Positions 1 to 8,204 of a stretch of 64,000 nucleotides of DNA are shown in pieces (positions within the stretch are counted from its first letter, which is position 1; each line of letters opens with the position of its first letter). This stretch comes from an uncultured Lachnospiraceae bacterium (GTDB lineage Bacteria; Bacillota; Clostridia; Lachnospirales; Lachnospiraceae). The DNA lies in contig CALWBQ010000025.1 in the NCBI GenBank assembly GCA_944376125.1, positions 124,001 through 188,000 of the forward strand. The letters are read 5' to 3'. Made by a program: the position numbers and the translations under genes. The notes under the pieces were generated by a model. That model was not told where the DNA came from, ran no database searches, and worked only from the letters and a program-made list of their open reading frames with translations.

Positions 1-5
1 TCCCG

Positions 6-1187
6 TCAGCGGCACCAAACAGTCTCCACTGTGGCAATCGCCTCTTCCACCAGCTCGTCAATATTTTCACTCAGGTTTTCTTCAGAACGGCGGATAATTC
101 CCAGATTGGGCTTTGTAACCGGGTGTTTGGCCACAAAAATCGTGCAGCAGTCTTCATACGGCTGGATAGAGGTCTCATAAGTGCCGATTTTTTCTGCCAC
201 ATCTACAATCTCCTGTTTGTCAAACCCGATCACTGGGCGGAATACCGGCATACGGCAGGCATCATCTGTAGCAGCCAGCGACTGCATCGTCTGGGACGCC
301 ACCTGTCCGATACTCTCTCCCGTTATCAGCCCATAGCAGCCGCTCTGTTCTGCCAGCCGCTCCGCGATCCGCATCATATAGCGCCGCATAATAATTGTCA
401 GCTCCTCATGGGGACACTTATCGTAGATGTAGAGCTGGATATCTGTAAAATTTACAATGTGCAGAGGAATCGGTCCTGCATACTGGGCTACAATTTTTGC
501 CAGATCCACTACCTTCTGTTTTGCCCGATCACTGGTGTAGGGCGGTGCATGGAAATACACAGCTTCAATCCTAACGCCTCTTTTTGCGATCATGTAGCCT
601 GCTACAGGGCTGTCGATCCCCCCAGATAACAGCAGCATCGCCTTTCCGTTCGTCCCCACCGGCATTCCGCCGGGGCCTGGGATAATTTCTGAAAATATAT
701 TAATTTTGTGGCGCACCTCTACCCTCAGAAGTACATCCGGATTGTGGACATCTACTCTCGTATCCGGAAAGGCTTCCAGGATCAGCTCCCCCAAATCCCG
801 GTTCATCTGCTCAGAGCCTACCGGGTACTGTTTGTTCGCTCTGCGGGATGCCACCTTGAAGGTAAAATGCTTGTCCGGATACACCTCATCTACGTACTGC
901 TTTACCTTCTCTTTCAAATCTTCATAGCCCTGATCTTCAATCTGGACCATAGGGCAGATTGCGGCGATACCGAATACTTTCTTTAATGCTTCCACGGCCT
1001 CATCGTAATCAAAAGGCTTGGATGCCTGGGCATAGATCCGCCCGGACTCTTTTGACACCAAAAAGCCTCCATCCGTCTTTTTCAGTGCCTGATTGATCTG
1101 TTTGATCAAGGCATCTTCAAACAGGTATCTATTTTTTCCCTTAATTCCAATCTCTGCATATTTGATTAAAAATGACTGATATTCCAT
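6..1187 (-). CDS. thiI: tRNA 4-thiouridine synthase ThiI
   Basis: Adenylates and thiolates U8 of tRNA, and in many bacteria also supplies sulfur for the thiamine thiazole. The 393-residue product has an N-terminal ferredoxin-like/THUMP region (about 1-165) and a PP-loop ATPase domain with SGGIDSP at about 188-194. A conserved CC pair sits in YEDCCTIF near residue 347. It lacks the C-terminal rhodanese domain of the E. coli enzyme, as usual for Firmicute ThiI, so sulfur must come directly from a partner cysteine desulfurase. That partner is encoded 6 bases upstream and is almost certainly co-transcribed. Identification is firm; the thiamine role is not testable here. Confidence 0.96.
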   Translation of the reverse strand: MEYQSFLIKYAEIGIKGKNRYLFEDALIKQINQALKKTDGGFLVSKESGRIYAQASKPFDYDEAVEALKKVFGIAAICPMVQIEDQGYEDLKEKVKQYVDEVYPDKHFTFKVASRRANKQYPVGSEQMNRDLGELILEAFPDTRVDVHNPDVLLRVEVRHKINIFSEIIPGPGGMPVGTNGKAMLLLSGGIDSPVAGYMIAKRGVRIEAVYFHAPPYTSDRAKQKVVDLAKIVAQYAGPIPLHIVNFTDIQLYIYDKCPHEELTIIMRRYMMRIAERLAEQSGCYGLITGESIGQVASQTMQSLAATDDACRMPVFRPVIGFDKQEIVDVAEKIGTYETSIQPYEDCCTIFVAKHPVTKPNLGIIRRSEENLSENIDELVEEAIATVETVWCR

Positions 1188-1193
1188 CTTTAT

Positions 1194-2351
1194 CTATCCT
1201 CTCTGGTAGCGGCGCAGCAGCGGAAGCAGCTCCCTCAGCGCGCCAATGCAGCCGTCAATTTCTTCCCTGGTATTCAAAATGCTGAAACTAAACCGAAGAG
1301 TTGCGTCCAGCAGTTCCCTTTTCAGTCCGATTCCTTTTAATGTCCCGCTAATCGCCGGATGGTTGGAAGAGCAGGCGGAGCCGGATGACACGTAAATCCC
1401 CCTATCCTCAAGGGCATGGAGAAGCACCTCGCTCCGCACGCCAGAAAAACTGGCGCTGGCTATCTGGGGTGCCCCTTCTTCTCCTTTCTGGCTATTGACA
1501 GTAACGCCATCCAATTCGGAGACACAATCTATAAAATAATCCTTCAGCCCACAGATATAGGCAATCTTTTCGTCAAAATCTGTGTAGGCTTCCCTGGCTG
1601 CCATCCCCAATCCGGCAATGCCCGGCACATTTTCTGTCCCAGACCGCATCCCGCGCTGCTGGCCGCCTCCCAAAATCAAAGGCTTTATCTTCGCTTTCTC
1701 ATTGATATATAAGAAGCCGACACCCTTTGGCCCGTGGATCTTGTGGGCGCTGACGGAAAGGAGATCAATCCCCAGCTTTTTCGGCCAGATCCGGTACTTG
1801 CCGTAAGCCTGGATCGCATCCACATGAAACAGGGCTGACGGATTTGACGCTTTGACAATCCGGCCAATCTCAGCGACCGGCTCCACCGCTCCAATCTCAT
1901 TGTTCACATACATAACAGAAACCAGAATAGTATCCGGGCGAAGGCTCTCTCTCAATTCTTCCAAAGAAATATGTCCCTGGGAGTCTACGTTGAGGTAGGT
2001 CACCTCAAACCCTTGTTCCTCCAGCATAATCAGCGGATTGTACACAGACGGGTGCTCAATCCGGGTCGTGATAATATGTTTTCCCGCCCGCTGGTTCGCC
2101 AGTGCTGTCCCGATCAAAGCCATATTATTGGACTCAGTTCCCCCTGACGTAAACAATATTTCTTTTGGCTGCACTTTCAAAGTTTTTGCCACCTCATCTG
2201 CAGCCGCCTTTACATAATCCTCAGCCTCTTTTCCTTTCCTGTGCCTGGCTGATGGATTCCCATAGTCTTCTGTCATAACCTTCACCACAATGTCCTTCAC
2301 TTGATCTAACACTCTGGTGGTAGCAGAATTGTCAAAATAAATCTCTTTCAT
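1194..2351 (-). CDS. Cysteine desulfurase (NifS/IscS class V aminotransferase)
   Basis: PLP enzyme that releases sulfur from cysteine as a protein persulfide. Seen: N-terminal YFDNSATT, the PLP lysine in SAHKIHGPKG, and the catalytic cysteine in SSGSACSS near the C terminus; 385 residues is normal for the family. An ATG ten codons further upstream is in frame, but the chosen ATG is preceded by AGGAGA at a good distance. Its position directly before thiI points to service as the ThiI sulfur donor (NifZ-like role in B. subtilis) rather than general Fe-S assembly, since no iscU or suf gene is adjacent. The exact subtype is inferred from context. Confidence 0.93.
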   Translation of the reverse strand: MKEIYFDNSATTRVLDQVKDIVVKVMTEDYGNPSARHRKGKEAEDYVKAAADEVAKTLKVQPKEILFTSGGTESNNMALIGTALANQRAGKHIITTRIEHPSVYNPLIMLEEQGFEVTYLNVDSQGHISLEELRESLRPDTILVSVMYVNNEIGAVEPVAEIGRIVKASNPSALFHVDAIQAYGKYRIWPKKLGIDLLSVSAHKIHGPKGVGFLYINEKAKIKPLILGGGQQRGMRSGTENVPGIAGLGMAAREAYTDFDEKIAYICGLKDYFIDCVSELDGVTVNSQKGEEGAPQIASASFSGVRSEVLLHALEDRGIYVSSGSACSSNHPAISGTLKGIGLKRELLDATLRFSFSILNTREEIDGCIGALRELLPLLRRYQRG

Positions 2352-2392
2352 CTCGTCTCCTGTCTTTCTCATAACTGCCAATGCCCCGGCAC

Positions 2393-2470
2393 TCCAGTTA
2401 AAAGGCTCCCTCCGCCTTCATCATCAGCAGATCCAGTTAAAAGGCTCCCTCCGCCTTCATCATCAGCAGA
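2393..2470. repeat. Exact 39-bp tandem duplication at the rsmE 3' end
   Basis: Bases 2393-2431 and 2432-2470 are identical 39-mers in direct tandem. The upstream copy (in the minus-strand sense) holds the last codons and stop of rsmE; the second copy lies entirely after the stop. The length is a multiple of three (13 codons), and the stop codon inside the first-read copy makes the second copy non-coding. It looks like a recent replication-slippage or unequal-crossover duplication. Confidence 0.95.
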
Positions 2471-3180
2471 GAGAGTATGGCCAGTCCGGCCGTCTCCGTC
2501 CTCAGGATCCGTCTTCCCAAAGAAACCGGCTGTACTCCTGCTTCCCTGGCTTTCCGAACCTCCTCTTCATCAAAGCCCCCCTCAGGCCCAATCAGGATTC
2601 CTATAGTTTTCACTTCCGCAGACAGAGCCTTCAGCTCGCAGCGGATAGACTCCATCCCCTCCTCTTTCTCATAGGGAATCCAGGCCCGATCCATTGCAGC
2701 CGCTGCTGCAAGAGCCTCCTGAAAGCTCATAACCCGGCCTATCTGAGGGATAAGACTTCGCTCTGATTGTTTCGCCGCACTTTCCGCAATCGCCTGCCAC
2801 CGTTCCACTTTGGCTTTTTCTTTCTTCGCGTCCAGCTTTACTACAGTATTTTTCGTGGCAACTGGAATCACCTGAAAAGCTCCCAATTCTACTGCTTTCT
2901 GGATGATCCATTCCATTTTGTCCCCCTTAGGGAGCCCCTGAAACAGGCAGAGACGCACTGGAAGTTCCCGGCTCTGCTCTCTGGAGATAATCTCCGCTTC
3001 CACCTGTCTCTCCTCTATAGAAAGGATCCTGCAGAGAAAATCCTCCTCTGAGGCAGTCGAAATCAGCAGAACTTCCCCTGCTCTCATCCGCAGAGCGTTC
3101 TTGATATGATTCACATCCGGCCCTGTTACAGTAATGCGGCCGTCCCTTTTTGCTTCCGACGGTACAAAAAAATGATGCAT
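2437..3180 (-). CDS. rsmE: 16S rRNA (uracil1498-N3)-methyltransferase RsmE
   Basis: SPOUT-class SAM methyltransferase that makes m3U1498 in 16S rRNA. The 247-residue product starts with the typical MHHFFVPSE and has the family signatures GPEGGFDEEE and LGRRILRTETA that form the knotted SAM-binding site near the C terminus. An N-terminal PUA-like region precedes the SPOUT domain. It begins 3 bases after prmA, and the prmA-rsmE pair is widely conserved in Firmicutes. The last 13 codons, including the stop, are repeated immediately downstream as part of a 39-bp tandem duplication, but the protein itself is full length. Confidence 0.96.
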   Translation of the reverse strand: MHHFFVPSEAKRDGRITVTGPDVNHIKNALRMRAGEVLLISTASEEDFLCRILSIEERQVEAEIISREQSRELPVRLCLFQGLPKGDKMEWIIQKAVELGAFQVIPVATKNTVVKLDAKKEKAKVERWQAIAESAAKQSERSLIPQIGRVMSFQEALAAAAAMDRAWIPYEKEEGMESIRCELKALSAEVKTIGILIGPEGGFDEEEVRKAREAGVQPVSLGRRILRTETAGLAILSLLMMKAEGAF

Positions 3181-3183
3181 TGC

Positions 3184-4140
3184 TTATTTTCTCCTGGCTG
3201 TTACGCTGACCCACTCACCCTGGCGGGTTACTTCCAGCACTTCAAACTCATCGTTTTCCGCAAAGGCGTCCAAAACAGCCTTCTCTTTCATATTGATGAT
3301 GCCGGAAGTGATAAAAATGCCTCCATGTTTGATATGAACTGGTATCTCTTTCTGCAGAAGGATAATCACATCCGCCAGAATATTGGCTACTGCAATATCA
3401 TACCGCTCATATCCTGCCCAATCCTGAACCTTTTGATCATCAATAATATTTCCCTGGAGAACCTGGAACTGTTCCTCTGAAATCTCGTTCGATTCCAAAT
3501 TTTCCCTGACTGCTGTTATTGAATTCTCATCCAGATCTGTCCCGCGAACCTCTCTGGCACCCAGCTTGATTGCCGCTATTCCTAAAATGCCGCTGCCGGT
3601 TCCAACATCCAGAACCCGGCTCTCCTCCGTCACATACTTTTGGAGCTGACGAATGCAGAGCTGGGTCGTTTCATGCATCCCGGTCCCGAAGGCTGTCCCT
3701 GGATCGATCTGAATCAGCAGTTTTTCTCTGTGCTCCTCAGGGATGGCTTCCCAGGTAGGCTTAATCAGGATATTGTCCACTGTAAACGGTTTGAAATACT
3801 GCTTCCAATTATTGATCCAGTCCTTGTCCTCTGTCTCAGAGGCCGTGATGATCCTGGCACCCAAGTCCGTAAAGATGGAAAGTTCATCCAACCCCTCCTG
3901 GACTTTCTCCAGGATCTCCGCGGCGTCCTCCCCCTCATCCAGATAAAAGCTGATCTTGGCCACACCGTCATCCGGCCCAAGATCCGGCAGGATATCAATA
4001 AACATTCCCTTGGTTTCTTTTTCTGTCAGCGGGATCTTGTCCTCAATCTCTATCCCCTGGATCCCGATCTCATCAAACATGCTGCTGATCAGATCCACCG
4101 CCCCTGTGGTGGTTGTCAATGTGAATTTCTTCCATTTCAT
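3184..4140 (-). CDS. prmA: Ribosomal protein L11 methyltransferase PrmA
   Basis: SAM-dependent trimethylation of ribosomal protein L11. The 318-residue product shows IDPGTAFGTGMHETT (about 165-180), the motif I VLDVGTGSGILG and the VANILADVI substrate-site motif, all diagnostic. It is the first gene of the run prmA-rsmE-desulfurase-thiI and has a good sigma-A promoter about 30-65 bases upstream. In B. subtilis prmA directly follows dnaJ; here a MarR gene, citrate synthase and a transglutaminase-like gene lie between. Confidence 0.96.
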   Translation of the reverse strand: MKWKKFTLTTTTGAVDLISSMFDEIGIQGIEIEDKIPLTEKETKGMFIDILPDLGPDDGVAKISFYLDEGEDAAEILEKVQEGLDELSIFTDLGARIITASETEDKDWINNWKQYFKPFTVDNILIKPTWEAIPEEHREKLLIQIDPGTAFGTGMHETTQLCIRQLQKYVTEESRVLDVGTGSGILGIAAIKLGAREVRGTDLDENSITAVRENLESNEISEEQFQVLQGNIIDDQKVQDWAGYERYDIAVANILADVIILLQKEIPVHIKHGGIFITSGIINMKEKAVLDAFAENDEFEVLEVTRQGEWVSVTARRK

Positions 4141-4567
4141 AAGCCATTTCTCCTTCTAATCATGCATGGTTCATAATAGCATACTTTCTTTTCTCTGACA
4201 AGTCAACTGTTTGCCTTGAGGCGCCCTGGCTTTAAGCCTGCAGCCGCAGGTTTTCCTTTCCCATTTTCCAGAGGTTTATTCGCTTTTGACCGCCGTTCTA
4301 AAAAATTTTAATTTTTTTTATTTTTTTTGCAATAAAATCTTCACAGTCTGCATTAACTTATTGAACGGATGAAAATGCTTCTGTCACAGGGTACAGAGAG
4401 ATGGCAAATCAAGAACGAAATTCCTTGATGCATTACATTCCATCACACCGCCGGACCGATGTCTCCTGCCAGAGGATTTTCACTATTACAAACTAACGGC
4501 AATTAGATTTTGTAATCCAAGAAAGTGGAGTGCCGCAATTCCCGAAGAGGTGTGCGGCACTCCACTT
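4141..4567. other. Intergenic stretch between prmA and the MarR gene
   Basis: 427 bases without a convincing gene. It holds the prmA promoter at its left end, a long T-rich/A-rich tract at about 4294-4330, and the strong hairpin at its right end. No RNA gene was recognised. The hairpin is followed by a T-rich run on the plus strand, so a short plus-strand transcript starting somewhere in 4330-4500 would be terminated there; no clear plus-strand promoter was found. Confidence 0.5.
4173..4206 (-). promoter_or_regulatory. Overlapping sigma-A promoters for prmA
   Basis: On the minus strand two overlapping promoters can be read: TTGACT (4201-4206) - 17 bases - TATGCT (4178-4183), and TTGTCA (4196-4201) - 17 bases - TATTAT (4173-4178). 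Either would start transcription about 25-30 bases before the prmA ATG. Confidence 0.7.
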
Positions 4568-4568
4568 T
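4522..4568. terminator. Perfect 16-bp stem terminator at the marR 3' end
   Basis: AAAGTGGAGTGCCGCA (4522-4537) pairs perfectly with 4553-4568, loop 15 bases. The outer base of the stem overlaps the stop codon of the MarR gene. The T-rich side (TTTTATATTTTTT, from 4566) follows the stem on the plus strand; the minus-strand exit is only weakly T-rich. Confidence 0.75.
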
Positions 4569-5005
4569 TATATTTTTTCCAAAATATCTTTTAATTCTGA
4601 AACGCATTTTAAAAAGCGCTCCATTTCCGCCGGGGTCAGATGCTCAAATCTGCCTTCAAGCTGCTTCCTTACATAGTCCTTTTCTCTTTCAATAAATTCC
4701 TGCCCCTGCTTTGTCAGCTGAACAAGAACCAGTTTTCGATTGCTGTCATCGGAACAGCGCTCTACGTACCCTTCGTCTACCAGGGGAGCTACAATCCTGG
4801 TCGCCTGCTCTCTGGAAACAACGATGCTCTCCGCCACCTGCCCCATGGTCAATCTCTTTTGGCCTGCCAATGCCATCAAGGTATAAAACTGCTGCCGGGT
4901 CAGGTGCACTTCCCGAAAATCCAAAGCGTTGCGAAGAATTTTTTGACAAGAAAAAAATGCCTCAAATAATGCCGTCGTGCTAATCTCATTGGTTACCCTG
5001 TCCAT
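4568..5005 (-). CDS. MarR-family transcriptional regulator
   Basis: 145-residue winged-helix regulator. The middle holds the MarR fold: a helix pair, TMGQVAESIVVSREQATRIV as recognition region, the DEGYVERCSD wing, and a C-terminal dimerisation helix pair. A longer frame exists, but the ATG chosen is preceded by AGGAGGAG, whereas the upstream ATG lies inside the promoter region. It is divergent from citrate synthase with only 136 bases between, and palindromes lie in the shared promoter region. This suggests it represses itself and the citrate synthase gene. The ligand is unknown. Confidence 0.88.
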   Translation of the reverse strand: MDRVTNEISTTALFEAFFSCQKILRNALDFREVHLTRQQFYTLMALAGQKRLTMGQVAESIVVSREQATRIVAPLVDEGYVERCSDDSNRKLVLVQLTKQGQEFIEREKDYVRKQLEGRFEHLTPAEMERFLKCVSELKDILEKI

Positions 5006-5023
5006 CGCTCTCCTCCTAACCTT

Positions 5024-5051
5024 ATTATAACCGTTTCTTTGCATATGTCAA
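5024..5051 (-). promoter_or_regulatory. Sigma-A promoter of the MarR gene
   Basis: Minus-strand TTGACA (5046-5051), 16-base spacer, TATAAT (5024-5029); both hexamers are consensus. The -35 lies back to back with the -35 of the citrate synthase promoter, 20 bases apart. Confidence 0.85.
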
Positions 5052-5098
5052 TCATTAACTTTTGCCAATGGTTGACAAATATCAATTAATGATGATAT
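5051..5098. promoter_or_regulatory. Candidate MarR operator palindromes
   Basis: Two inverted repeats sit in the divergent promoter region: ATATCA-N8-TGATAT (5079-5098), placed between the -35 and -10 of the citrate synthase promoter, and ATCATTAA (5051-5058) with TTAATGAT (5086-5093). MarR proteins typically bind palindromes of about 16-20 bases overlapping promoters. The binding itself is inferred. Confidence 0.5.
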
Positions 5099-5101
5099 AC
5101 T
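5072..5101 (+). promoter_or_regulatory. Sigma-A promoter of citrate synthase
   Basis: TTGACA (5072-5077), 18-base spacer, TATACT (5096-5101). Transcription would start near 5108, giving a leader of about 34 bases that carries AAAGGAGG before the ATG. Confidence 0.85.
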
Positions 5102-5141
5102 GACTATATTGGATTAAATTTTAAATAAAAGGAGGACTACT

Positions 5142-6512
5142 ATGGCAGATTACCGTTTATTTGTAGAAGAATATGCCGCCAACCAACTAAAAGAATGTAT
5201 TGGTCACAACACCATTGATCCAGTTCTTTTTTCCGAATATGGTGTCAAGCGCGGCCTGAGAGATAAAAACGGAAAGGGTGTCCTGGCAGGGCTTACAAAC
5301 ATTTCCCTTATTCAGTCCCGCAAAGAAGTGAACGGCCAATCCGTTCCATGCGATGGAAAACTCTTGTACCGGGGATACGATATCCGCGATCTGGTAAAAG
5401 GGTTTCTGGACGCCGGACATTTTGGTTTCGAAGAAATTACCTATCTGCTTCTGTTCGGCGTTCTTCCCACTGCTGACCAGCTGACTGAATTTCAGGACAT
5501 TCTTACCCGCAGCAATTTCCTCCCCACTAATTTCGTACGCGACGTCATTATGAAGGCTCCCGGCAAGGATATTATGAATTCTATGACCAAAAGTGTTCTG
5601 ACCATGGCTTCCTATGATGACAAGGCTGCCGACAATTCCCTGGAAAATGTTCTCCGCCAGTGCTTGGCGCTGATCAGTGTTTTCCCCATGCTGGCGGTTT
5701 ATGCCTACCAGGCCTACAATCACTATGAATGTGACGACAGCCTTTACATTCATCGCCCGGATCCAGCCCTTTCCACTGCTGAAAATTTTCTCCGGCTTCT
5801 CCGCCCCGACAAATCCTACTCTGACCTGGAAGCCAAGGTACTGGATCTGGCACTCGTGCTTCATATGGAGCACGGCGGCGGAAATAACTCCACATTCACA
5901 ACCCGAGTTGTAACCTCCTCAGGTTCTGACACTTACGCAGTCATCGCTGCAGCCCTCTCATCTCTGAAGGGGCCCAAACACGGCGGTGCCAATATTAAAG
6001 TAGTTGAGATGATGGCCGACATCAAGAAACATGTCTCTGACTGGTCTGATGAGGACGAGGTTCGGGCTTATCTGGAAAAGATTCTTCACAAAGAGGCTTT
6101 CGACAAAAAGGGCCTGATCTACGGTATGGGCCACGCCGTTTATTCCATTTCCGATCCCCGCGCCTTGATCTTCAAAGCCTTTGTGGAAAAACTAGCCAAG
6201 GAAAAAGGCCGCAATGAAGACTTTGCCCTCTACTCCATGATTGAGACCATGGCCCCCAAGATCATCGCCGGAGAGCGTGCCATCTACAAGGGCGTCAGTG
6301 CCAACGTGGACTTCTACAGCGGCTTCGTCTACAGCATGCTGGACATTCCTACGGAACTGTTCACCCCCATGTTTGCCATCGCAAGGATCGTGGGGTGGAG
6401 TGCTCACCGTCTGGAAGAGCTGATTAACGTTGATAAAATCATCCGGCCGGCATACCAGAGTCTTCTGTCTGAGGAAGCTCTCCCCTACGTAAAATTAGAA
6501 GACCGGAAATAA
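5142..6512 (+). CDS. Citrate synthase (citrate/2-methylcitrate synthase family)
   Basis: Condenses oxaloacetate and acetyl-CoA. The 456-residue product contains the active-site segments LHMEHGGGNNSTF, KGPKHGGANIKVVE and YGMGHAVYSISDPRA, and a late segment FYSGFVYSML holding the catalytic aspartate region. It is some 60-80 residues longer than the short Gram-positive CitZ type because of an N-terminal extension of about 50 residues, a form common in Clostridia. No aconitase or isocitrate dehydrogenase gene is adjacent, so it stands as a single-gene unit controlled from the divergent MarR promoter region. Whether it prefers acetyl- or propionyl-CoA cannot be told. Confidence 0.93.
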   Translation: MADYRLFVEEYAANQLKECIGHNTIDPVLFSEYGVKRGLRDKNGKGVLAGLTNISLIQSRKEVNGQSVPCDGKLLYRGYDIRDLVKGFLDAGHFGFEEITYLLLFGVLPTADQLTEFQDILTRSNFLPTNFVRDVIMKAPGKDIMNSMTKSVLTMASYDDKAADNSLENVLRQCLALISVFPMLAVYAYQAYNHYECDDSLYIHRPDPALSTAENFLRLLRPDKSYSDLEAKVLDLALVLHMEHGGGNNSTFTTRVVTSSGSDTYAVIAAALSSLKGPKHGGANIKVVEMMADIKKHVSDWSDEDEVRAYLEKILHKEAFDKKGLIYGMGHAVYSISDPRALIFKAFVEKLAKEKGRNEDFALYSMIETMAPKIIAGERAIYKGVSANVDFYSGFVYSMLDIPTELFTPMFAIARIVGWSAHRLEELINVDKIIRPAYQSLLSEEALPYVKLEDRK

Positions 6513-6573
6513 GCCAGAATATATAAAATGGGATCATTGGCAGCCAGCTCATTGACACCCCAAAGACAAAATA

Positions 6574-6618
6574 ACAGAGCTGATAACCGCATGTTTATCT
6601 GTGTGTTATCAGCTCTGT
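6574..6618. terminator. 14-bp inverted repeat between convergent genes
   Basis: ACAGAGCTGATAAC (6574-6587) pairs with 6605-6618, loop 17 bases. It lies between citrate synthase (plus) and the transglutaminase-like gene (minus). There is no strong T run on either side, so it is a probable but atypical bidirectional terminator. Confidence 0.55.
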
Positions 6619-6709
6619 GTCTTATGTATCCGGCCCTTGAACCGCCGGGCCTGTATATCATTTCATTCCATCTTCAAAGCAAAGATACGCATCCATCCCT
6701 GGTGCAGGT

Positions 6710-8146
6710 TCATCGAACATCATCCAACCTCTTTGTTGCTGTTTCCCATCGAATCTCTCTGCACTCAATTACTCTGTGTTTAGTCTCATACTCTCCTGGT
6801 CTCAGGCTTCTGTCTGCGTACTCTCCTTCTCCTCTCTGATTGTCATAGGGGTCATTCCGGATCCATTTCATCGGCGGGCAGAATGGCTGCTGAAACTGTG
6901 AGACTGCGGGCATACGGAATGGATCCAGATTCCCAAAATAGAATCGTCTTCTCGTCTCATCCCCCTCCCGAAATGCTGTTCCACCAAAGGAACAATCCGC
7001 AAAAAGCCAGCCGTAAGGAGCAATATAAAATTGTGCCCAGTCATGGCTTCCCGCGGAAATCGGCGTCACATAGAGTCCTGACTGCCAGCGTGCCGGTATG
7101 CCTGCGATGCGGCACATCGTAATAAACAGCAGCGCCTGAAAACCGCAGTCACCCTTCCAGCCGGAAGCCACATATTCTGGGATATCTGGGATCGTGATGT
7201 AGCTTCTTACAAAAGAATACATTACATGGGAAGTTATGTATTCGTATATTTTCTGTGCCTTCAAAAGTGGATTCATCTCCTGCCCCACCACTTCCCTCGT
7301 CACCTCTCTCAGATATGCTGTAAAGCGGATATGGGGGAATTCCTCCTGTAAATAGAAGGATGGCTGGACATCGGAAACACGATCCGCTTCTAAAATCTGA
7401 TATTTCATATGAGTCTCATAGGAAAATTCAATGGAATAGGTCTGCCCGGGCTGATGGGCGGTGTGGATGCACACAGTTCTCTGAGGATATTCCGGATCAG
7501 CCACCGTATACTCGTCCTCTCTGGCGGGGCGGCAGCCTTCTTTCCCCTGAACCGCAACCTCCAGCAGGCGGAAATTTCGCACCTGAGCATACTCCACAGG
7601 GATCGGCAGGTAAACCTTTATTTTCTCTCCCGGCCGCTCCGCCGTCTCCGCCAATTCCAGTGTGCTTTTCAGATGGATCCGATAGGACACACTCCCCTGG
7701 CTTTTCATCTTGCGAATCACTTCATCTCTGATCTTCCCCTCTTCATCAGAACCTCTGTCATCCGGAAAGATCAGCCGTTCTCGGAACCAGGGGCGAGTTT
7801 TCACCATATTGCTGAAGAAATCATCTTTAAAATGAACTTGCCCGTCTATGTAAATCCACTCAGCGGCATTCTCCTCCCACATATTGATCAGCTCTGATTC
7901 AGAAAAATCCCTTACCCTTTCCTGCAGCAATGCCAGGGCATCCGTCCAGGAATAAGGGTATTCCCCAGGTATTCTGGACAATATCTCCTTCTCCAGGATC
8001 AAGCGTTTTTTCAAGGCCATGGGGATATCCTTCTCCAGTCTTTTATCGATCACTCTCAAAGCTCTCTCAAAATCTCCATGCCATTTCAGCTTTTCAATAT
8101 CCTCCGGCAGAGGCACATGAAGGCAATAAATATCAGAATACATCAT
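6710..8146 (-). CDS. Transglutaminase-like (papain-fold) domain protein
   Basis: 478 residues from an ATG pair preceded by AGAAGGAGAAGG. The C-terminal half has a transglutaminase-core triad: Cys in WKGDCGFQALLF, His in GSHDWAQFY, Asp in LFADCSFGG. The N-terminal half has no recognised domain and no signal peptide or membrane segment, so the protein looks cytoplasmic. Such proteins can be proteases, peptide hydrolases or cross-linking enzymes; the substrate is not predictable. It follows dnaJ by 58 bases on the same strand and may be read through from the heat-shock operon. The fold assignment is good, the function unknown. Confidence 0.85.
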   Translation of the reverse strand: MMYSDIYCLHVPLPEDIEKLKWHGDFERALRVIDKRLEKDIPMALKKRLILEKEILSRIPGEYPYSWTDALALLQERVRDFSESELINMWEENAAEWIYIDGQVHFKDDFFSNMVKTRPWFRERLIFPDDRGSDEEGKIRDEVIRKMKSQGSVSYRIHLKSTLELAETAERPGEKIKVYLPIPVEYAQVRNFRLLEVAVQGKEGCRPAREDEYTVADPEYPQRTVCIHTAHQPGQTYSIEFSYETHMKYQILEADRVSDVQPSFYLQEEFPHIRFTAYLREVTREVVGQEMNPLLKAQKIYEYITSHVMYSFVRSYITIPDIPEYVASGWKGDCGFQALLFITMCRIAGIPARWQSGLYVTPISAGSHDWAQFYIAPYGWLFADCSFGGTAFREGDETRRRFYFGNLDPFRMPAVSQFQQPFCPPMKWIRNDPYDNQRGEGEYADRSLRPGEYETKHRVIECREIRWETATKRLDDVR

Positions 8147-8204
8147 CCTTCTCCTTCTATACAGAAAATAGGGAGCCGCCCTCACTGACTGCTCCCTTAT
8201 CTAT

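Noticed and set aside
5187..5873. 228-codon open frame on the minus strand
   Set aside because: Antisense to citrate synthase, which has full active-site motifs.
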